Source: DASXIF01 sp036498145 (GTDB lineage: Bacteria > Actinomycetota > Actinomycetes > Mycobacteriales > Jatrophihabitantaceae). From it: DNA of 64,000 nt. The notes under the pieces are model-generated. The model worked only from the letters and a program-made list of their open reading frames with translations. It did no database searches and was not told the origin of the DNA. Positions within the stretch are counted from its first letter, which is position 1. The number at the start of each line of letters is the position of its first letter. The translations under genes and the position numbers were made by a program. Positions 18,315 through 27,321 of this stretch are shown in pieces. The stretch is taken from assembly GCA_963708625.1 (NCBI GenBank), contig CAVPSV010000005.1:1-64000 (forward strand), written 5' to 3'.

Positions 18315-18989
18315 GTGAGGATCTCAAACCACAAGCTCCTACGTCTGGCTGGCTTGTGCGCTATCTTGGCCGGGCTTTGCTATGTGCTCGTCGGGGTATT
18401 CCATCCGCCGAATCTTGCTTCATCAGTCACCAGCACCAGGTGGCAAGTCGTACACGTCCTCGCGTGCGCAGTGTCGTTCTTCGGTCTCCTTGGCATGGCG
18501 GGGCTCTATGCGCGGCAGGCGGTGAAGTCCGGCTGGCTCGGGTTGGTCGGATACGTGCTATTCAGCCTCTGGCTGGTACTGATCATGGGCTTCAGTTTCG
18601 TTGAAGCGTTCATATTGCCGCGCGTCGAGGGGGCATCGCCGGCATTCGTGCAAGCCTGGATGGGAATGTTCACCGGCCCCAAAGGCCACTTCGACCTGGG
18701 AGTGCTGCCCACCATCTGGACGCTGACTGCTCCGATTTACATTCTGGGCGGACTGCTGTTCGGCATCGCGACCTTCCGTGCCCGAATTCTTCCGCGCTGG
18801 GCGGGCGCGCTCTTCGCCGTCGGGACCGTGCTGGCTCCCATCGCCAGCCAGCTCCCCAATGCCTCCCAGCCCAAGGTGGCCATCCCGGTGGGCGCGGCTC
18901 TCGCTTGGCTCGGGTATGCGCTCTGGTCTGAACGGCGAACTCCAGCCCCGGCGACTTCACCGGCGGCACTGCAGGGGGCGGCGATTTGA
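18315..18989 (+). CDS. Polytopic membrane protein of unknown function
   Basis: A 224-residue protein with about six hydrophobic helices, starting LRLAGLCAILAGLCYVLVGVFHPP. The GTG at 18315 is chosen because a ribosome site sits 6-12 bases upstream and the first helix follows directly; the open frame extends 41 codons further up without hydrophobic or conserved character. Stop and next start overlap (TTGA), so it is co-transcribed with the DUF4386-like gene; both have similar hydrophobic profiles. No enzymatic motif is seen. Confidence 0.7.
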   Translation: MRISNHKLLRLAGLCAILAGLCYVLVGVFHPPNLASSVTSTRWQVVHVLACAVSFFGLLGMAGLYARQAVKSGWLGLVGYVLFSLWLVLIMGFSFVEAFILPRVEGASPAFVQAWMGMFTGPKGHFDLGVLPTIWTLTAPIYILGGLLFGIATFRARILPRWAGALFAVGTVLAPIASQLPNASQPKVAIPVGAALAWLGYALWSERRTPAPATSPAALQGAAI

Positions 18990-19699
18990 GCGCCCAGACT
19001 GCGACCGCGGCTTCGACTGTTGTGGCGTCACCATCACAGCGAAGAATCGCGTTGATCGCAGGCACGTTCTACCTGCTCACCTTCGTCTCTATCCCGACTC
19101 TCGCTCTTTACCGCCCGGTGAAGCGTGCGAACTACGTTCTCGGCTCCGGGCCCGATACATCTGCGATCGTCGGCGGTGTGTTGGAGATCCTCGTGGCGAT
19201 CGCGGGCATCGGCACGGCAGTGGTGCTCTTTCCAATGCTCAAGAAGCAGAACGAATCAGCCGCACTAGGTCTTGTCGCAGCCCGAATCGTCGAGTCCGCA
19301 ACCATTTTCCTCGGCGTCGCGTTTCTGCTGTCAATCGTGACTCTCCGAAGGGACGGAGCGGGCGCAGGCGCGTTGTCCAGCAGCCACGCACTTGTTGCCA
19401 TGTACGACCGGATATTCCTCCTCGGACAGAGTTTCATCCCGGCGATATGCGACCTCATGCTGGGGATCCTTCTGTACCAATCGCGCCTGGTGCCGCGAAC
19501 CCTGTGCAGGATCGGAATCGTCGGAGCACCCATACTTGTTGCCGGCTATCTCGCCGTGCTGTTCGGTGGCATCCACCAACACGGCCCGTTGGCGGGGCTG
19601 TCGGCTCTTCCGGTCGCGGCATTTGAGTTCTCCCTCGGTGTCTGGTTGGTCGTCAAGGGCTTTGACCCCGCAGCCGCGGCTGAACTGGAAGCCCGGTAG
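18986..19699 (+). CDS. DUF4386 family membrane protein
   Basis: A 237-residue membrane protein with the opening typical of DUF4386: RRIALIAGTFYLLTFVSIPTLALY, then ALGLVAARIVESATIFLGVAFLLSI and MYDRIFLLGQSFIPAICDLMLGILLYQSRLVPR. About six or seven helices. The start is a TTG at 18986 overlapping the previous stop. Family function is unknown. Confidence 0.8.
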   Translation: MSAQTATAASTVVASPSQRRIALIAGTFYLLTFVSIPTLALYRPVKRANYVLGSGPDTSAIVGGVLEILVAIAGIGTAVVLFPMLKKQNESAALGLVAARIVESATIFLGVAFLLSIVTLRRDGAGAGALSSSHALVAMYDRIFLLGQSFIPAICDLMLGILLYQSRLVPRTLCRIGIVGAPILVAGYLAVLFGGIHQHGPLAGLSALPVAAFEFSLGVWLVVKGFDPAAAAELEAR

Positions 19700-19751
19700 G
19701 TGGCCCCGAACAGTCGCCAGGCGCCGGTCGACGCCCACGGGCACGGGCACA

Positions 19752-20777
19752 TCAGCCGGGCCGGTTGCGCGCCTCGATTTCGTTGACGACGTCGTCTCGA
19801 GTGGCGCCGTTGGCCAGCAGCATCCGAAGCAATACGCGGGCCTTGTAGGGGTGCAGGAATCCGGCGTTGAGCAGTCCTCGCCGTTGCAGGTCGATCTCTG
19901 ACCCGGCGGAAGCGTACGTGTGGCGCAGCACCGACCCGGCGCCCGCGCGGGAGGTGAGGACGACCGGCATGTGCCGAGCCAGGGCGCCCAGCATCGGCGC
20001 CATCGTGGCAGGTACGTGGCCGCCCCCGAATCCGGCGAGCACCAAACCCTGATTGGTGTGGTGTAGGTCGGCAAGCAGAAGCGGATCGTCATCGAGGGTC
20101 ACGGTGTGCATAGCCACCCTGGTTGCGGTGAGCCGCGCGGCGTCTGGCATGGGCAGCGGTGCGCCGCGCGGCGCCTGCATGAGGACGCTTACCCGGTCCT
20201 CCACCACGTGACCGATCGCGCCAGTGTTGGGCGAGCCGAACGCCGCGGTACTCGTACTGTGCTGCTTGCGCACCGACCGCGCGGCGTGGACTTCGTCGTT
20301 GAACACCACCACCGCGCCGAGACCACGCGCCGACGGCGCTGTCGCTACCCGGACGGCTGCGAGCAGGTTCGCCGGGCCGTCCGCGCCGGCAAGCGTCGGA
20401 TTGCGCATCGCCCCGGTGAGCACAACCGGCTCGGGGTGTGGCCACACGAGATCGACGAGATAGGCAACCTCCTCGAGGGTGTCGGTACCTAATGTCACGA
20501 CGACACCGTCGCTGCCGTTTGTGACTGCTGCGGAGGCGGCCCGCACCACGTCGAACACATCATTGAACGTCAGCGAGGCGCTGGGCACAGCCTGCACGTC
20601 GTGCACATCGAGCTGATCAGTCACCTCACCCAGGCCCGGTACGGCAGCAATCAGATCCGACCCGCTCAGCCGAGCAACAACCCCGCCGCCGGAGCCAACC
20701 CCGGCCATCGAGATCGTGCCGCCCAAAGTGAACAACGCGATTCGCACAACAGCATTGTCCTGGAGGTGCGCTTCCAT
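19752..20777 (-). CDS. L-asparaginase
   Basis: A 341-residue cytoplasmic-type asparaginase (Asn to Asp plus ammonia). The first nucleophile motif is IALFTLGGTISM (T of GGTI) and the second catalytic Thr with Asp is GVVVTLGTDTLEEVAYLVDL (GTDT). LTGAMRNPTLAGADGPANLLAAV and GLVLAGFGGGHVP are further family segments. The ATG at 20777 is chosen; an upstream in-frame ATG at 20798 adds seven residues. No signal peptide. Single gene, convergent with the DUF4386 operon. Confidence 0.9.
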   Translation of the reverse strand: MEAHLQDNAVVRIALFTLGGTISMAGVGSGGGVVARLSGSDLIAAVPGLGEVTDQLDVHDVQAVPSASLTFNDVFDVVRAASAAVTNGSDGVVVTLGTDTLEEVAYLVDLVWPHPEPVVLTGAMRNPTLAGADGPANLLAAVRVATAPSARGLGAVVVFNDEVHAARSVRKQHSTSTAAFGSPNTGAIGHVVEDRVSVLMQAPRGAPLPMPDAARLTATRVAMHTVTLDDDPLLLADLHHTNQGLVLAGFGGGHVPATMAPMLGALARHMPVVLTSRAGAGSVLRHTYASAGSEIDLQRRGLLNAGFLHPYKARVLLRMLLANGATRDDVVNEIEARNRPG

Positions 20778-20898
20778 GCGCACACTTGACATCCGCAATC
20801 GCCGGTGCCGCCATCAGATGCACACGTGCGGCGACACACGACCACGGCCGCAGGGCTCGTCCGTCGGGGTACCGGAGGCGATTGTCCTGGCGTGACGA

Positions 20899-20931
20899 CG
20901 GGCGGGCGCGCCGATGTGGCGCGCCCGCCCG
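20899..20931 (-). terminator. Strong GC-rich terminator hairpin
   Basis: Perfect 14-base inverted repeat (CGGGCGGGCGCGCC and complement) around GATGT. It lies 120 bases downstream of the minus-strand gene ending at 21050 and upstream of the asparaginase gene, so it probably ends the sigma-factor operon transcript. Confidence 0.75.
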
Positions 20932-21049
20932 CCGCGGCGATTGGTCGATCTGCTAGTCACCGAGGCGGCGAGCTGACCGCACACGGCGTCCAAGGAGGGC
21001 GCGGCTACGGTCCCGCCCGGACTGAGCTGATCCAGTCCGCTCGGCTTCG

Positions 21050-21940
21050 TCACCGCACACCCACCTGCAGCGGGATCGGTAGGCGGTTCAGTGTTGCCGC
21101 AAGTTGGGTGGCTGATTTCTGGGTCAGGTTGGCGTTGAGTTCGGTGGTGGTGCCGAGGATCGGGGCCAGCGTGAGCGGTACGTACGCCACGCGGCCGTTG
21201 ATCACGAAGGCGACGAAGTCTTGGCAGGGGACCTTGGTGCCGCAGTTCGCCAGCGTTAGCTGGGACGTGTCGGCGCCGCGGGCGTTGTGCGCGGTGGTCC
21301 AGGCACTCCAGGCGTGCTGGCCCGCTGAGCTGAGGGTGATGGCGACCGTCCATTCAAAGGTGCCCGCCGCTGCGTTCGGCATGGTCGCGACAGCCGAAAC
21401 GATGTCACGCTCGGTGAAGATCGTCTGACCGAATATGAGCTGCGCACCGCCCGGACCGCACACCTGAGTGGGCGAGGTCGTCGGTGGCACGCACGAACCC
21501 TTGGTCGTCGCGGTCACCGCCTTGGCTTCGAGGGTTGCGTTGGTGCACAGGGCAATGGAATCGAGGGAGGTGTGGCCATTCGGGGTGATGGTCAGGGCGG
21601 AGCCGTTGGCGGTGCTGCGGACGGCTCCGCGGAGCCCGAGGATGGTGAGGCGGGACTGGACGACGGGAATGTCGTCGCGCGCGGCGTCGGCGCTCCGGTT
21701 GGTTGCCGTGCAGACGACCTGGTTGGTCGTTGCCGGCTGGCTGCCGCGGTGATCAGTACCGCCGCGCAGCAACACAACGAGGACCGCCGCGACCAGGGCC
21801 GCGACAGCGACGGCGGCGACGCTGACCAGCGTCCGGTGGCGGGGTGCAAGGGTGGCTGCGTCGAACTGCAGCTGATCGACTGTCGGAGCTAGGTCGGCGA
21901 GGTGCTGGTAGGCGGCTCGCACGTCCGCGGTCGTTCTCAT
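21050..21940 (-). CDS. Single-pass membrane protein with SecD P1-head-like domain, sigma-factor partner
   Basis: A 296-residue protein. An N-terminal cytoplasmic stretch of about 35 residues (ADVRAAYQHLADLAPTVDQL) is followed by one membrane helix (LVSVAAVAVAALVAAVLVVLL) and an external domain. The external part, ITLSSAGQHAWSAWTTAHNAR through FVAFVINGRVAYVPLTLAPI and LTQKSATQLAATLNRLPIPLQV, resembles the SecD/SecDF P1-head subdomain. It overlaps the sigma factor gene upstream by four bases, so it is likely the cognate membrane regulator or anti-sigma factor, although no zinc-binding anti-sigma motif is visible. Confidence 0.7.
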   Translation of the reverse strand: MRTTADVRAAYQHLADLAPTVDQLQFDAATLAPRHRTLVSVAAVAVAALVAAVLVVLLRGGTDHRGSQPATTNQVVCTATNRSADAARDDIPVVQSRLTILGLRGAVRSTANGSALTITPNGHTSLDSIALCTNATLEAKAVTATTKGSCVPPTTSPTQVCGPGGAQLIFGQTIFTERDIVSAVATMPNAAAGTFEWTVAITLSSAGQHAWSAWTTAHNARGADTSQLTLANCGTKVPCQDFVAFVINGRVAYVPLTLAPILGTTTELNANLTQKSATQLAATLNRLPIPLQVGVR

Positions 21941-22428
21941 CGGGCCTCCACTTCGTTGGTCCGCTCGGCATCGAGAGCGACGCGCAGGGCTCCCAGCGCA
22001 CGAAAGATGTAGCCGCGGACACTCGTCTCCGAGCAGCCCAGTTGGGTCGCGATTTCGCGGTCCGGCAGGTCCGCCCAGTAGCGCAGCGCCACGGCGGCGC
22101 GCTGCCGGTTCGGCAGCCGGCGCAGCTCTGCGATCAACAGCGCCCGGTCATCGTGCTGGTCGCTGGGATCAGTGACCGATGTGTCAGGAACGCGATTGGT
22201 CAGGAATACACGGCCCAGCCGGCGTCGGACGGAGAGGAATTCGTTGACCACCATCCGACGCAGGTAGGCATCCGGGAACTCCATCGCGGCGATGCGCTCC
22301 CACTGGCGCATAGCGCGCTCCAACACCGCCTGCACGACGTCCTCGGCCGTGCCTGGGTCCGCAGACACGATCGTCGCGTGACGCAGCAACGCGTCGCCGC
22401 ATGTGCTGAGGTACTCCTCGAACGTCAC
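21937..22428 (-). CDS. SigE-family ECF RNA polymerase sigma factor
   Basis: A 163-residue ECF sigma factor. Region 2 includes LLRHATIVSADPGTAEDVVQAVLERAMRQWERI and AYLRRMVVNEFLSVRRR; region 4 is LIAELRRLPNRQRAAVALRYWADLPDREIATQLGCSETSVRGYIFRALGALR, with the helix-turn-helix in its second half. This is the pattern of actinobacterial SigE-family ECF factors that pair with a downstream single-pass membrane protein, as here. The conditions that release it are unknown. Confidence 0.9.
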   Translation of the reverse strand: MTFEEYLSTCGDALLRHATIVSADPGTAEDVVQAVLERAMRQWERIAAMEFPDAYLRRMVVNEFLSVRRRLGRVFLTNRVPDTSVTDPSDQHDDRALLIAELRRLPNRQRAAVALRYWADLPDREIATQLGCSETSVRGYIFRALGALRVALDAERTNEVEAR

Positions 22429-22582
22429 GATGCCGGCACCTGCTGCCCGACTGGCCAGTCACTCACGCCCACTGAACGCACCGGGTCCGCCGAACGTTGT
22501 CCGTGATGCAGCGCAGCAACACGAAGGCTCCTAAGCGCGGGCAACCGCAGGCACACGCCCACGCGGCGAACGGCTGGATGCA

Positions 22583-23581
22583 ATGCTGTGTTCTGTGATC
22601 CGCGTGATCGAAGCGCCGCAGACGCCGTTGCCTTCGTTGGCTCGCGTTCATGAGTTGGATCTTCCGCCGTTGCGCGTGGGCGTCGTACAACACAGCTGGG
22701 TCGCGGCCGGCATGGCGGACTGGCTCGCGGAAGCGATTGCCGCAGCTGCAGGGCGCGGCGCGCGGATCGTGTTCCTGCCTGAACTGACGCTCATGCGTTA
22801 CCCCGCCGACACGATCCCAGCCGGAGCCGCGAGCGATCTGGCCGAGGACCTCGACAGCGGTCCGACCGTCACCCTTGCCCGCGCGGCTGCGAGGGAGAAC
22901 GACGTGTATGTCCACGCGTCCTTGTATCGGCGCGCGGATTCCGACGATGGCCTGGGCCTGAACACCGCGATCATCGTCAACCCGGGCGGCGAACTAGTCG
23001 CAATGACAAACAAGCTGCATATTCCAGTCACTGCCGGCTACTACGAGGACAAGTACTTCCGGGCAGGTCCGGCAGGGCCGCAGGATCCGTACCCGGTCTA
23101 CGCACTCGACGGTCTCGGCGAGGCACGCCTGGGCCTGCCGACGTGCTGGGACGAGTGGTTTCCGGAGGTGGCGCGGATGTACAGCCTGGCCGGAGCGAAC
23201 ATCGTCGTCTATCCCACCGCCATCGGCTCAGAGCCCGATCACCCGAATTTCGACACCCAGCCGCTGTGGCAGCAGGTCATTGTCGGCAACGGCATTGCGA
23301 ACGGGCTGTTCATGGTGGTCCCCAACCGCACCGGCACGGAAACCAGGCCGGATGGCACCGAGGGCAACACCTTCTACGGTTCGTCGTTCGTCTCGGACCC
23401 GTACGGACGAGTACTCGTGCAGGCGCCTCGCGACGAGCCGTGTGTCCTCGTCACCGATCTCGACCTGGCACAGCGCAAAGACTGGCTCGATCTGTTCCCG
23501 TTCCTGCGGACCCGTCGGCCGGACACGTACGGCAGGCTCACCAAGCCTGGTGACGACGCGCATCCCTACGGTTCTCCGTGA
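22583..23581 (+). CDS. aguB: N-carbamoylputrescine amidase-like nitrilase family hydrolase
   Basis: A 332-residue carbon-nitrogen hydrolase. The Glu-Lys-Cys triad is visible in IVFLPELTL (Glu), MTNKLHIP (Lys) and LPTCWDEWFPEVAR (Cys). HIPVTAGYYEDKYFRAG is characteristic of the AguB branch, which cleaves N-carbamoylputrescine to putrescine, CO2 and ammonia. Its stop overlaps the start of the agmatine deiminase gene, which supplies its substrate, making the assignment firm. Confidence 0.92.
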   Translation: MLCSVIRVIEAPQTPLPSLARVHELDLPPLRVGVVQHSWVAAGMADWLAEAIAAAAGRGARIVFLPELTLMRYPADTIPAGAASDLAEDLDSGPTVTLARAAARENDVYVHASLYRRADSDDGLGLNTAIIVNPGGELVAMTNKLHIPVTAGYYEDKYFRAGPAGPQDPYPVYALDGLGEARLGLPTCWDEWFPEVARMYSLAGANIVVYPTAIGSEPDHPNFDTQPLWQQVIVGNGIANGLFMVVPNRTGTETRPDGTEGNTFYGSSFVSDPYGRVLVQAPRDEPCVLVTDLDLAQRKDWLDLFPFLRTRRPDTYGRLTKPGDDAHPYGSP

Positions 23582-24660
23582 CGAGGTGGACGATGCCGCA
23601 CGAGGGTGTGCGGCAGGAGCGGTTGTGGCTGTCGTGGCCGACGCAGGGGTACACGCTCGGGGATACCGCGACGGAGGCAGAACTCGCGCGGCGCACGTGG
23701 GCCGCGGTGGCCAACGCGGCCGCGACGTTCGAGCCGGTCACGGTAGTGGTCCATCCACGTGACGTCGACGTGGCGCCGCGCTACCTCGATCCGGCGATCG
23801 AGGTTCGTGTGCGAGAGATCGACGACGCGTGGATCCGCGATGCGGGGCCTACGTTCGTGTTGAGCGCGGACGGTCAGCTCGGTGCGGTGAGCTGGGTGTT
23901 CAACGGCTGGGGGCAGCAGGAATGGGCGAGCTGGGAGCATGACAGCACCCTCGGCCCGGCGGTGGCCGCCTGGGCCGGCGCCCAACGGATCGACTCACCG
24001 CTGGTCAACGAGGGCGGCGGCATTCATGTCGACGGGCTCGGGACGGTCCTGCTCACCGAGACCGTTCAACGCGACCCGATGCGCAATCCCGAGCTCTCGC
24101 GGGCGGAGATCGAGTCCGAACTCGCGCGCACGATCGGCGCGACCCAGGCGATCTGGCTGCCCCGCGGACTCACCCGCGACTCGGACGCCTTCGGGACGCG
24201 CGGGCACGTAGACATCGTCGCGACTATTCCCTCGCCAGGACGGATCCTGCTGCACGACCAGCGCGATCCGTCGCATCCTGATCACCTCGTCACGGCCGGG
24301 ATTCGGGCCGAGCTGGCCGTTGCGGTGGACGCCCGCGGCGAGAGGTTCGAGATCATCGACCTGCCAGCGCCAGAAGTGCTCACCGATGCCGGCGGCTTCG
24401 TCGACTACAGCTACGTCAATCACGTGCTGGTCAATGGCGCAGTAATCGCGTGCTCGTTCGGCGATCGGCACGACGCTGATGCTGCGGCGATCCTGCGAGA
24501 TGCTTACCCCGGACGCGAAGTGGTCCCAGTCGACGCCCGACCCCTGTACGAACGCGGCGGCGGTATCCACTGCATCACCCAGCAACAGCCCGCCACGTCG
24601 ACGGATGCAGGTATTGCTTCAGACCATACTTCCGCCGGCTGGGGAACGGCTTACCCGTGA
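23578..24660 (+). CDS. aguA: Agmatine deiminase
   Basis: A 360-residue guanidine-modifying enzyme converting agmatine to N-carbamoylputrescine and ammonia. Active-site motifs are in order: DDAWIRDAGP (Asp), NEGGGIHVDG, RGHVDIVATI (His-Val-Asp) and the C-terminal ERGGGIHCITQQQP with the catalytic Cys. GTG start at 23578 overlapping the AguB stop. Together the pair makes putrescine from agmatine; no arginine decarboxylase or agmatine transporter is in the window. The stop abuts the stop of the converging transglutaminase-like gene with no spacer. Confidence 0.93.
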   Translation: MTRWTMPHEGVRQERLWLSWPTQGYTLGDTATEAELARRTWAAVANAAATFEPVTVVVHPRDVDVAPRYLDPAIEVRVREIDDAWIRDAGPTFVLSADGQLGAVSWVFNGWGQQEWASWEHDSTLGPAVAAWAGAQRIDSPLVNEGGGIHVDGLGTVLLTETVQRDPMRNPELSRAEIESELARTIGATQAIWLPRGLTRDSDAFGTRGHVDIVATIPSPGRILLHDQRDPSHPDHLVTAGIRAELAVAVDARGERFEIIDLPAPEVLTDAGGFVDYSYVNHVLVNGAVIACSFGDRHDADAAAILRDAYPGREVVPVDARPLYERGGGIHCITQQQPATSTDAGIASDHTSAGWGTAYP

Positions 24661-25470
24661 TCAGGCTGCCGCGAGCACGACTAGGCGCCGGCTGGTGGTC
24701 AGGCGCGCGTCGGCTGAGCCGTGATACGTCCCCGATGTCGGGGCGACGTCGTTGTAGTCGCGGCCGGTGGCGACGGTGATGTAGCGGGCGGAGGCGGGGC
24801 GCCCGTTGCAGGGGTCGTACGCCGTGGCGATGGCGTGATCGCCGTGCGCGGTGATCACCTCGACCCACGCGTGGGTGCCGCCCTGGCCGAGCAGGTGCCC
24901 GGAAACGTAGCGGGCTGGCACGGCGAGTAAGTGGCAGACGGCCAGCATGATGTGCGCGGAGTCCTGGCACACGCCACGCCCGCCCGCGAGCGCCGCAGCC
25001 GCAGTGGTCTGAATTGACGTGACGCCGTGCGCATAGGTCATTGCGTCGTACACGGATCGGCAGATGTCGGCGCCCAACTCCGAACCGTCGCCGGCGTTAC
25101 GGGCGACGGCAGCGAGTGCCCGCAACGAGTCGTCAGCAGCGGTCAGGATGGTGGGGCGCAGTAGCCGTGGATCGCTGAGCGCGGTCGCCGGCAGCCGCAG
25201 CGGATCGTCGCGACGCACTCGTTCCAGCAGAGCTCCAACGCGGAACCGAACGGTCGTGTCGACCCGATCCGCGCTCAGCCGCAGCACTGTGTTGCCATGG
25301 CGGTCACGTCGGGTGACGCGCCGAACGGGCGCCCCGTCGATGTCGACCCGATGCGAGCGCAAATGCTGTCCGCCGTGCCGCGGCGGTGGCAGCACGACCA
25401 GTCGGTGGCGCAGCTGTCGGGCTGGGGTCGCATACTCATATTGGAAGCTCTGCTCGAGCAGGTACGTCAC
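24661..25470 (-). CDS. Transglutaminase-like cysteine protease domain protein (first)
   Basis: A 269-residue protein with an N-terminal beta domain (LLEQSFQYEYATPARQLRHRLVVLPP) and a transglutaminase core: AGGRGVCQDSAHIMLAVCHLLAVPARYVSGHL (Cys), GTHAWVEVI (His) and TAYDPCNG (Asp). This triad is that of bacterial transglutaminase-like proteases, often found with a second copy in the same operon, as here. GTG start at 25470. Substrate unknown; no secretion signal, so cytoplasmic action is likely. Confidence 0.85.
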   Translation of the reverse strand: MTYLLEQSFQYEYATPARQLRHRLVVLPPPRHGGQHLRSHRVDIDGAPVRRVTRRDRHGNTVLRLSADRVDTTVRFRVGALLERVRRDDPLRLPATALSDPRLLRPTILTAADDSLRALAAVARNAGDGSELGADICRSVYDAMTYAHGVTSIQTTAAAALAGGRGVCQDSAHIMLAVCHLLAVPARYVSGHLLGQGGTHAWVEVITAHGDHAIATAYDPCNGRPASARYITVATGRDYNDVAPTSGTYHGSADARLTTSRRLVVLAAA

Positions 25471-25539
25471 TCGTTCGGCCGTCGATGTCGATCTCGTCCT
25501 CGGTCAGGGTCGGCGCCGTGAGCAGCCTTGGGTTCAGCA

Positions 25540-26355
25540 TCACTGCGCGACCTCCTGAGCGTGCACCGTCATCCGGTTCAGCCTCGGGCCTCCGAATGTG
25601 GTCGCCATGGCCACATCGGAGGCGTCGCGGCCACGCCCGATGACCACTCGCCCTTTGCGCGGTGCGTTGTTGCGCGGATCGAAAGTCCACCACCTATCGG
25701 CCAGCCAGACCTCCATCCACGCCGCGAAGTCCATCGGTGCCGGGTCGATCGACACGTCCATGTCGGGCAGGTAGCCGAACACGTATCGAGCCGGGATGTT
25801 CACCGCCCGGCAGAAGGAGATCGCCAGGTGCGTGAAATCGCGACAAACCCCCAGCCGGGTGGAGTTGACGTCGGCGGCAGTGGACATCGCGGTTGAGCTG
25901 CCGTACTGAAATGTGAGATGGGAGTGAACGTGTTCGCAAATCGCCTGAACCCGCTGGTAGCCACGCGGATGCGCGCCGAAGAGCGCCCACGCCTCGTCGG
26001 CCAGGACGTCGGGCAGGCAGTAACGGCTCGGCAGCGTGTAGATCAACGTGTCATCGGGCAACAGGTCCGCATCAACCTCGCTCGCTGATTGATCGACCTC
26101 CTCCGTCGCGTCCGGAACCTGCACATCGGCCGCGTACCGCAGACTCGACCACCCGGCCGGCAGCACCACCCGAGTACACGGGTTTCCATACAGATCGGTG
26201 TAAGACCGCAAGGACAGTTGTGGCGTCGATGTCCAGACCTCCGACCGACGCATGAGCAGCGGCGACATGCCCGGCTGCACCTGAAAGATGGCCAAGGTGG
26301 CGACCGTGGCCTCGTAGGTGAACTCGCACCCCACGGCCAGCCGACGCGTCGCCAT
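25540..26355 (-). CDS. Transglutaminase-like cysteine protease domain protein (second)
   Basis: A 271-residue paralogue-type protein. The ATG at 26355 (MATRRLAVGCEFTYEATV) begins the typical N-terminal domain; the frame extends 46 codons further without family character. Core motifs: NSTRLGVCRDFTHLAISFCRAVNIPARYVFGYLP (Cys), MDFAAWMEVWLADRWWTFDPRNN (His is replaced here by the AAWMEVW context; Asp in FDPRN). The histidine normally found just before the AWxEV segment is not evident (FAAWME instead of xHAWxE), so catalysis is uncertain. Operonic with the first copy. Confidence 0.82.
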   Translation of the reverse strand: MATRRLAVGCEFTYEATVATLAIFQVQPGMSPLLMRRSEVWTSTPQLSLRSYTDLYGNPCTRVVLPAGWSSLRYAADVQVPDATEEVDQSASEVDADLLPDDTLIYTLPSRYCLPDVLADEAWALFGAHPRGYQRVQAICEHVHSHLTFQYGSSTAMSTAADVNSTRLGVCRDFTHLAISFCRAVNIPARYVFGYLPDMDVSIDPAPMDFAAWMEVWLADRWWTFDPRNNAPRKGRVVIGRGRDASDVAMATTFGGPRLNRMTVHAQEVAQ

Positions 26356-26507
26356 CCCCACACGATGCCAAACGAATGTGTCAATCGCTCGCGCCGCGCA
26401 CCGACGCGGGGACTCAATCTGAATCCAACTCGCAGTGTTCCCGCCGCCGAAGGGCAGCGTGAGCAGCGCCTCGTGCCAAAAGAGGCGCAGCACGTGCGGA
26501 TGCGTCC

Positions 26508-27164
26508 CTAGCTAACCGTCCGATCTGTCATCCAGGTTCGGAGTTCTTGCGGCAACTGGTGCGCGCGTACGACCAACGGCCGCAGCGTCGGGTCGCGCAA
26601 GATGGCGTCGGAGACCATCCGGCTGCTGATTCCATGGTCCGGACGATCGACGATGGCTATTGCATCTCCGGCTCCGATTTCACCTTCGGCAACGATGCGC
26701 AGATAGGCGCCCGGTCGTGACGCGTGCGCGAAGCGTTTGACGAAGCCAGGCTCGCCGATGCGCAGTGCGAGCTTGAAGCATGGCTGCCGAGGCTGCGCGA
26801 CTTCGAGCAGGGCGCTGCCAACCCGCCAACGTTCGCCGATGATCGCGCCGGAGACATCAATGCCTTCAGTGGTCAGGTTCTGGCCGAACGCGGCCTCGCC
26901 CAGTGGGCGACCCAACTCGGCTTCCCAACTGCGCACCTCTTCCAGCGCGTAGGCGTAGATGGCCTTGTCCGGACCACCGTGGACTTCGCGATCCGCCTGA
27001 TCGTCGCCGTCGATGTTGACGCCTCGGACTCGGACGCGACCCTGAATGGGGTGTTTCCAAATCGCGGTGGTGACCTCCGCGCGACCAGCCTGCACCGTCC
27101 GCGGGCGGCCGACGTGAATGCTGACGACGGTGCCCTCGTGAGCACCGCCGACGTCGTCGGACAC
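26508..27164 (-). CDS. MOSC domain protein (YiiM-like)
   Basis: A 218-residue protein with the MOSC fold linked to molybdenum-cofactor sulfur chemistry. RVRGVNIDGDDQADREVHGGPDKAIYAYALE and FGQNLTTEGIDVSGAIIGERWRVGSALLEVAQPRQPCFKLALRIG are diagnostic; the cysteine in QPRQPCFKL is the conserved reactive one. I choose the GTG at 27164; a TTG at 27224 would add 20 residues. YiiM-like proteins reduce N-hydroxylated compounds, but the true role here is unknown. Separated from the transglutaminase operon by about 150 bases. Confidence 0.85.
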   Translation of the reverse strand: MSDDVGGAHEGTVVSIHVGRPRTVQAGRAEVTTAIWKHPIQGRVRVRGVNIDGDDQADREVHGGPDKAIYAYALEEVRSWEAELGRPLGEAAFGQNLTTEGIDVSGAIIGERWRVGSALLEVAQPRQPCFKLALRIGEPGFVKRFAHASRPGAYLRIVAEGEIGAGDAIAIVDRPDHGISSRMVSDAILRDPTLRPLVVRAHQLPQELRTWMTDRTVS

Positions 27165-27321
27165 AGGCACCGGGCAATTATCGCTCCGCACGAATTCCCA
27201 GTGGTTTTCTTGGCCGCGTAGCAACTCAGCTGTGCACGAGGGTCCGGATGCGTGCTGACTTCACGCGGAACTTACATCAGGAGTACGGTGCCTGTGAACC
27301 GGTAACCGGAAAGGATTCCCC

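Noticed and set aside
20805..21428. Plus-strand open frame of 207 codons opposite the SecD-like gene
   Set aside because: Composition is that of an antisense shadow and it runs through a strong terminator hairpin.
25436..25540. 34-codon open frame overlapping the end of one transglutaminase-like gene and the start of the next
   Set aside because: It starts by ATGA overlap and could be a coupling leader, but has no family character and overlaps both neighbours; too weak to call a gene.
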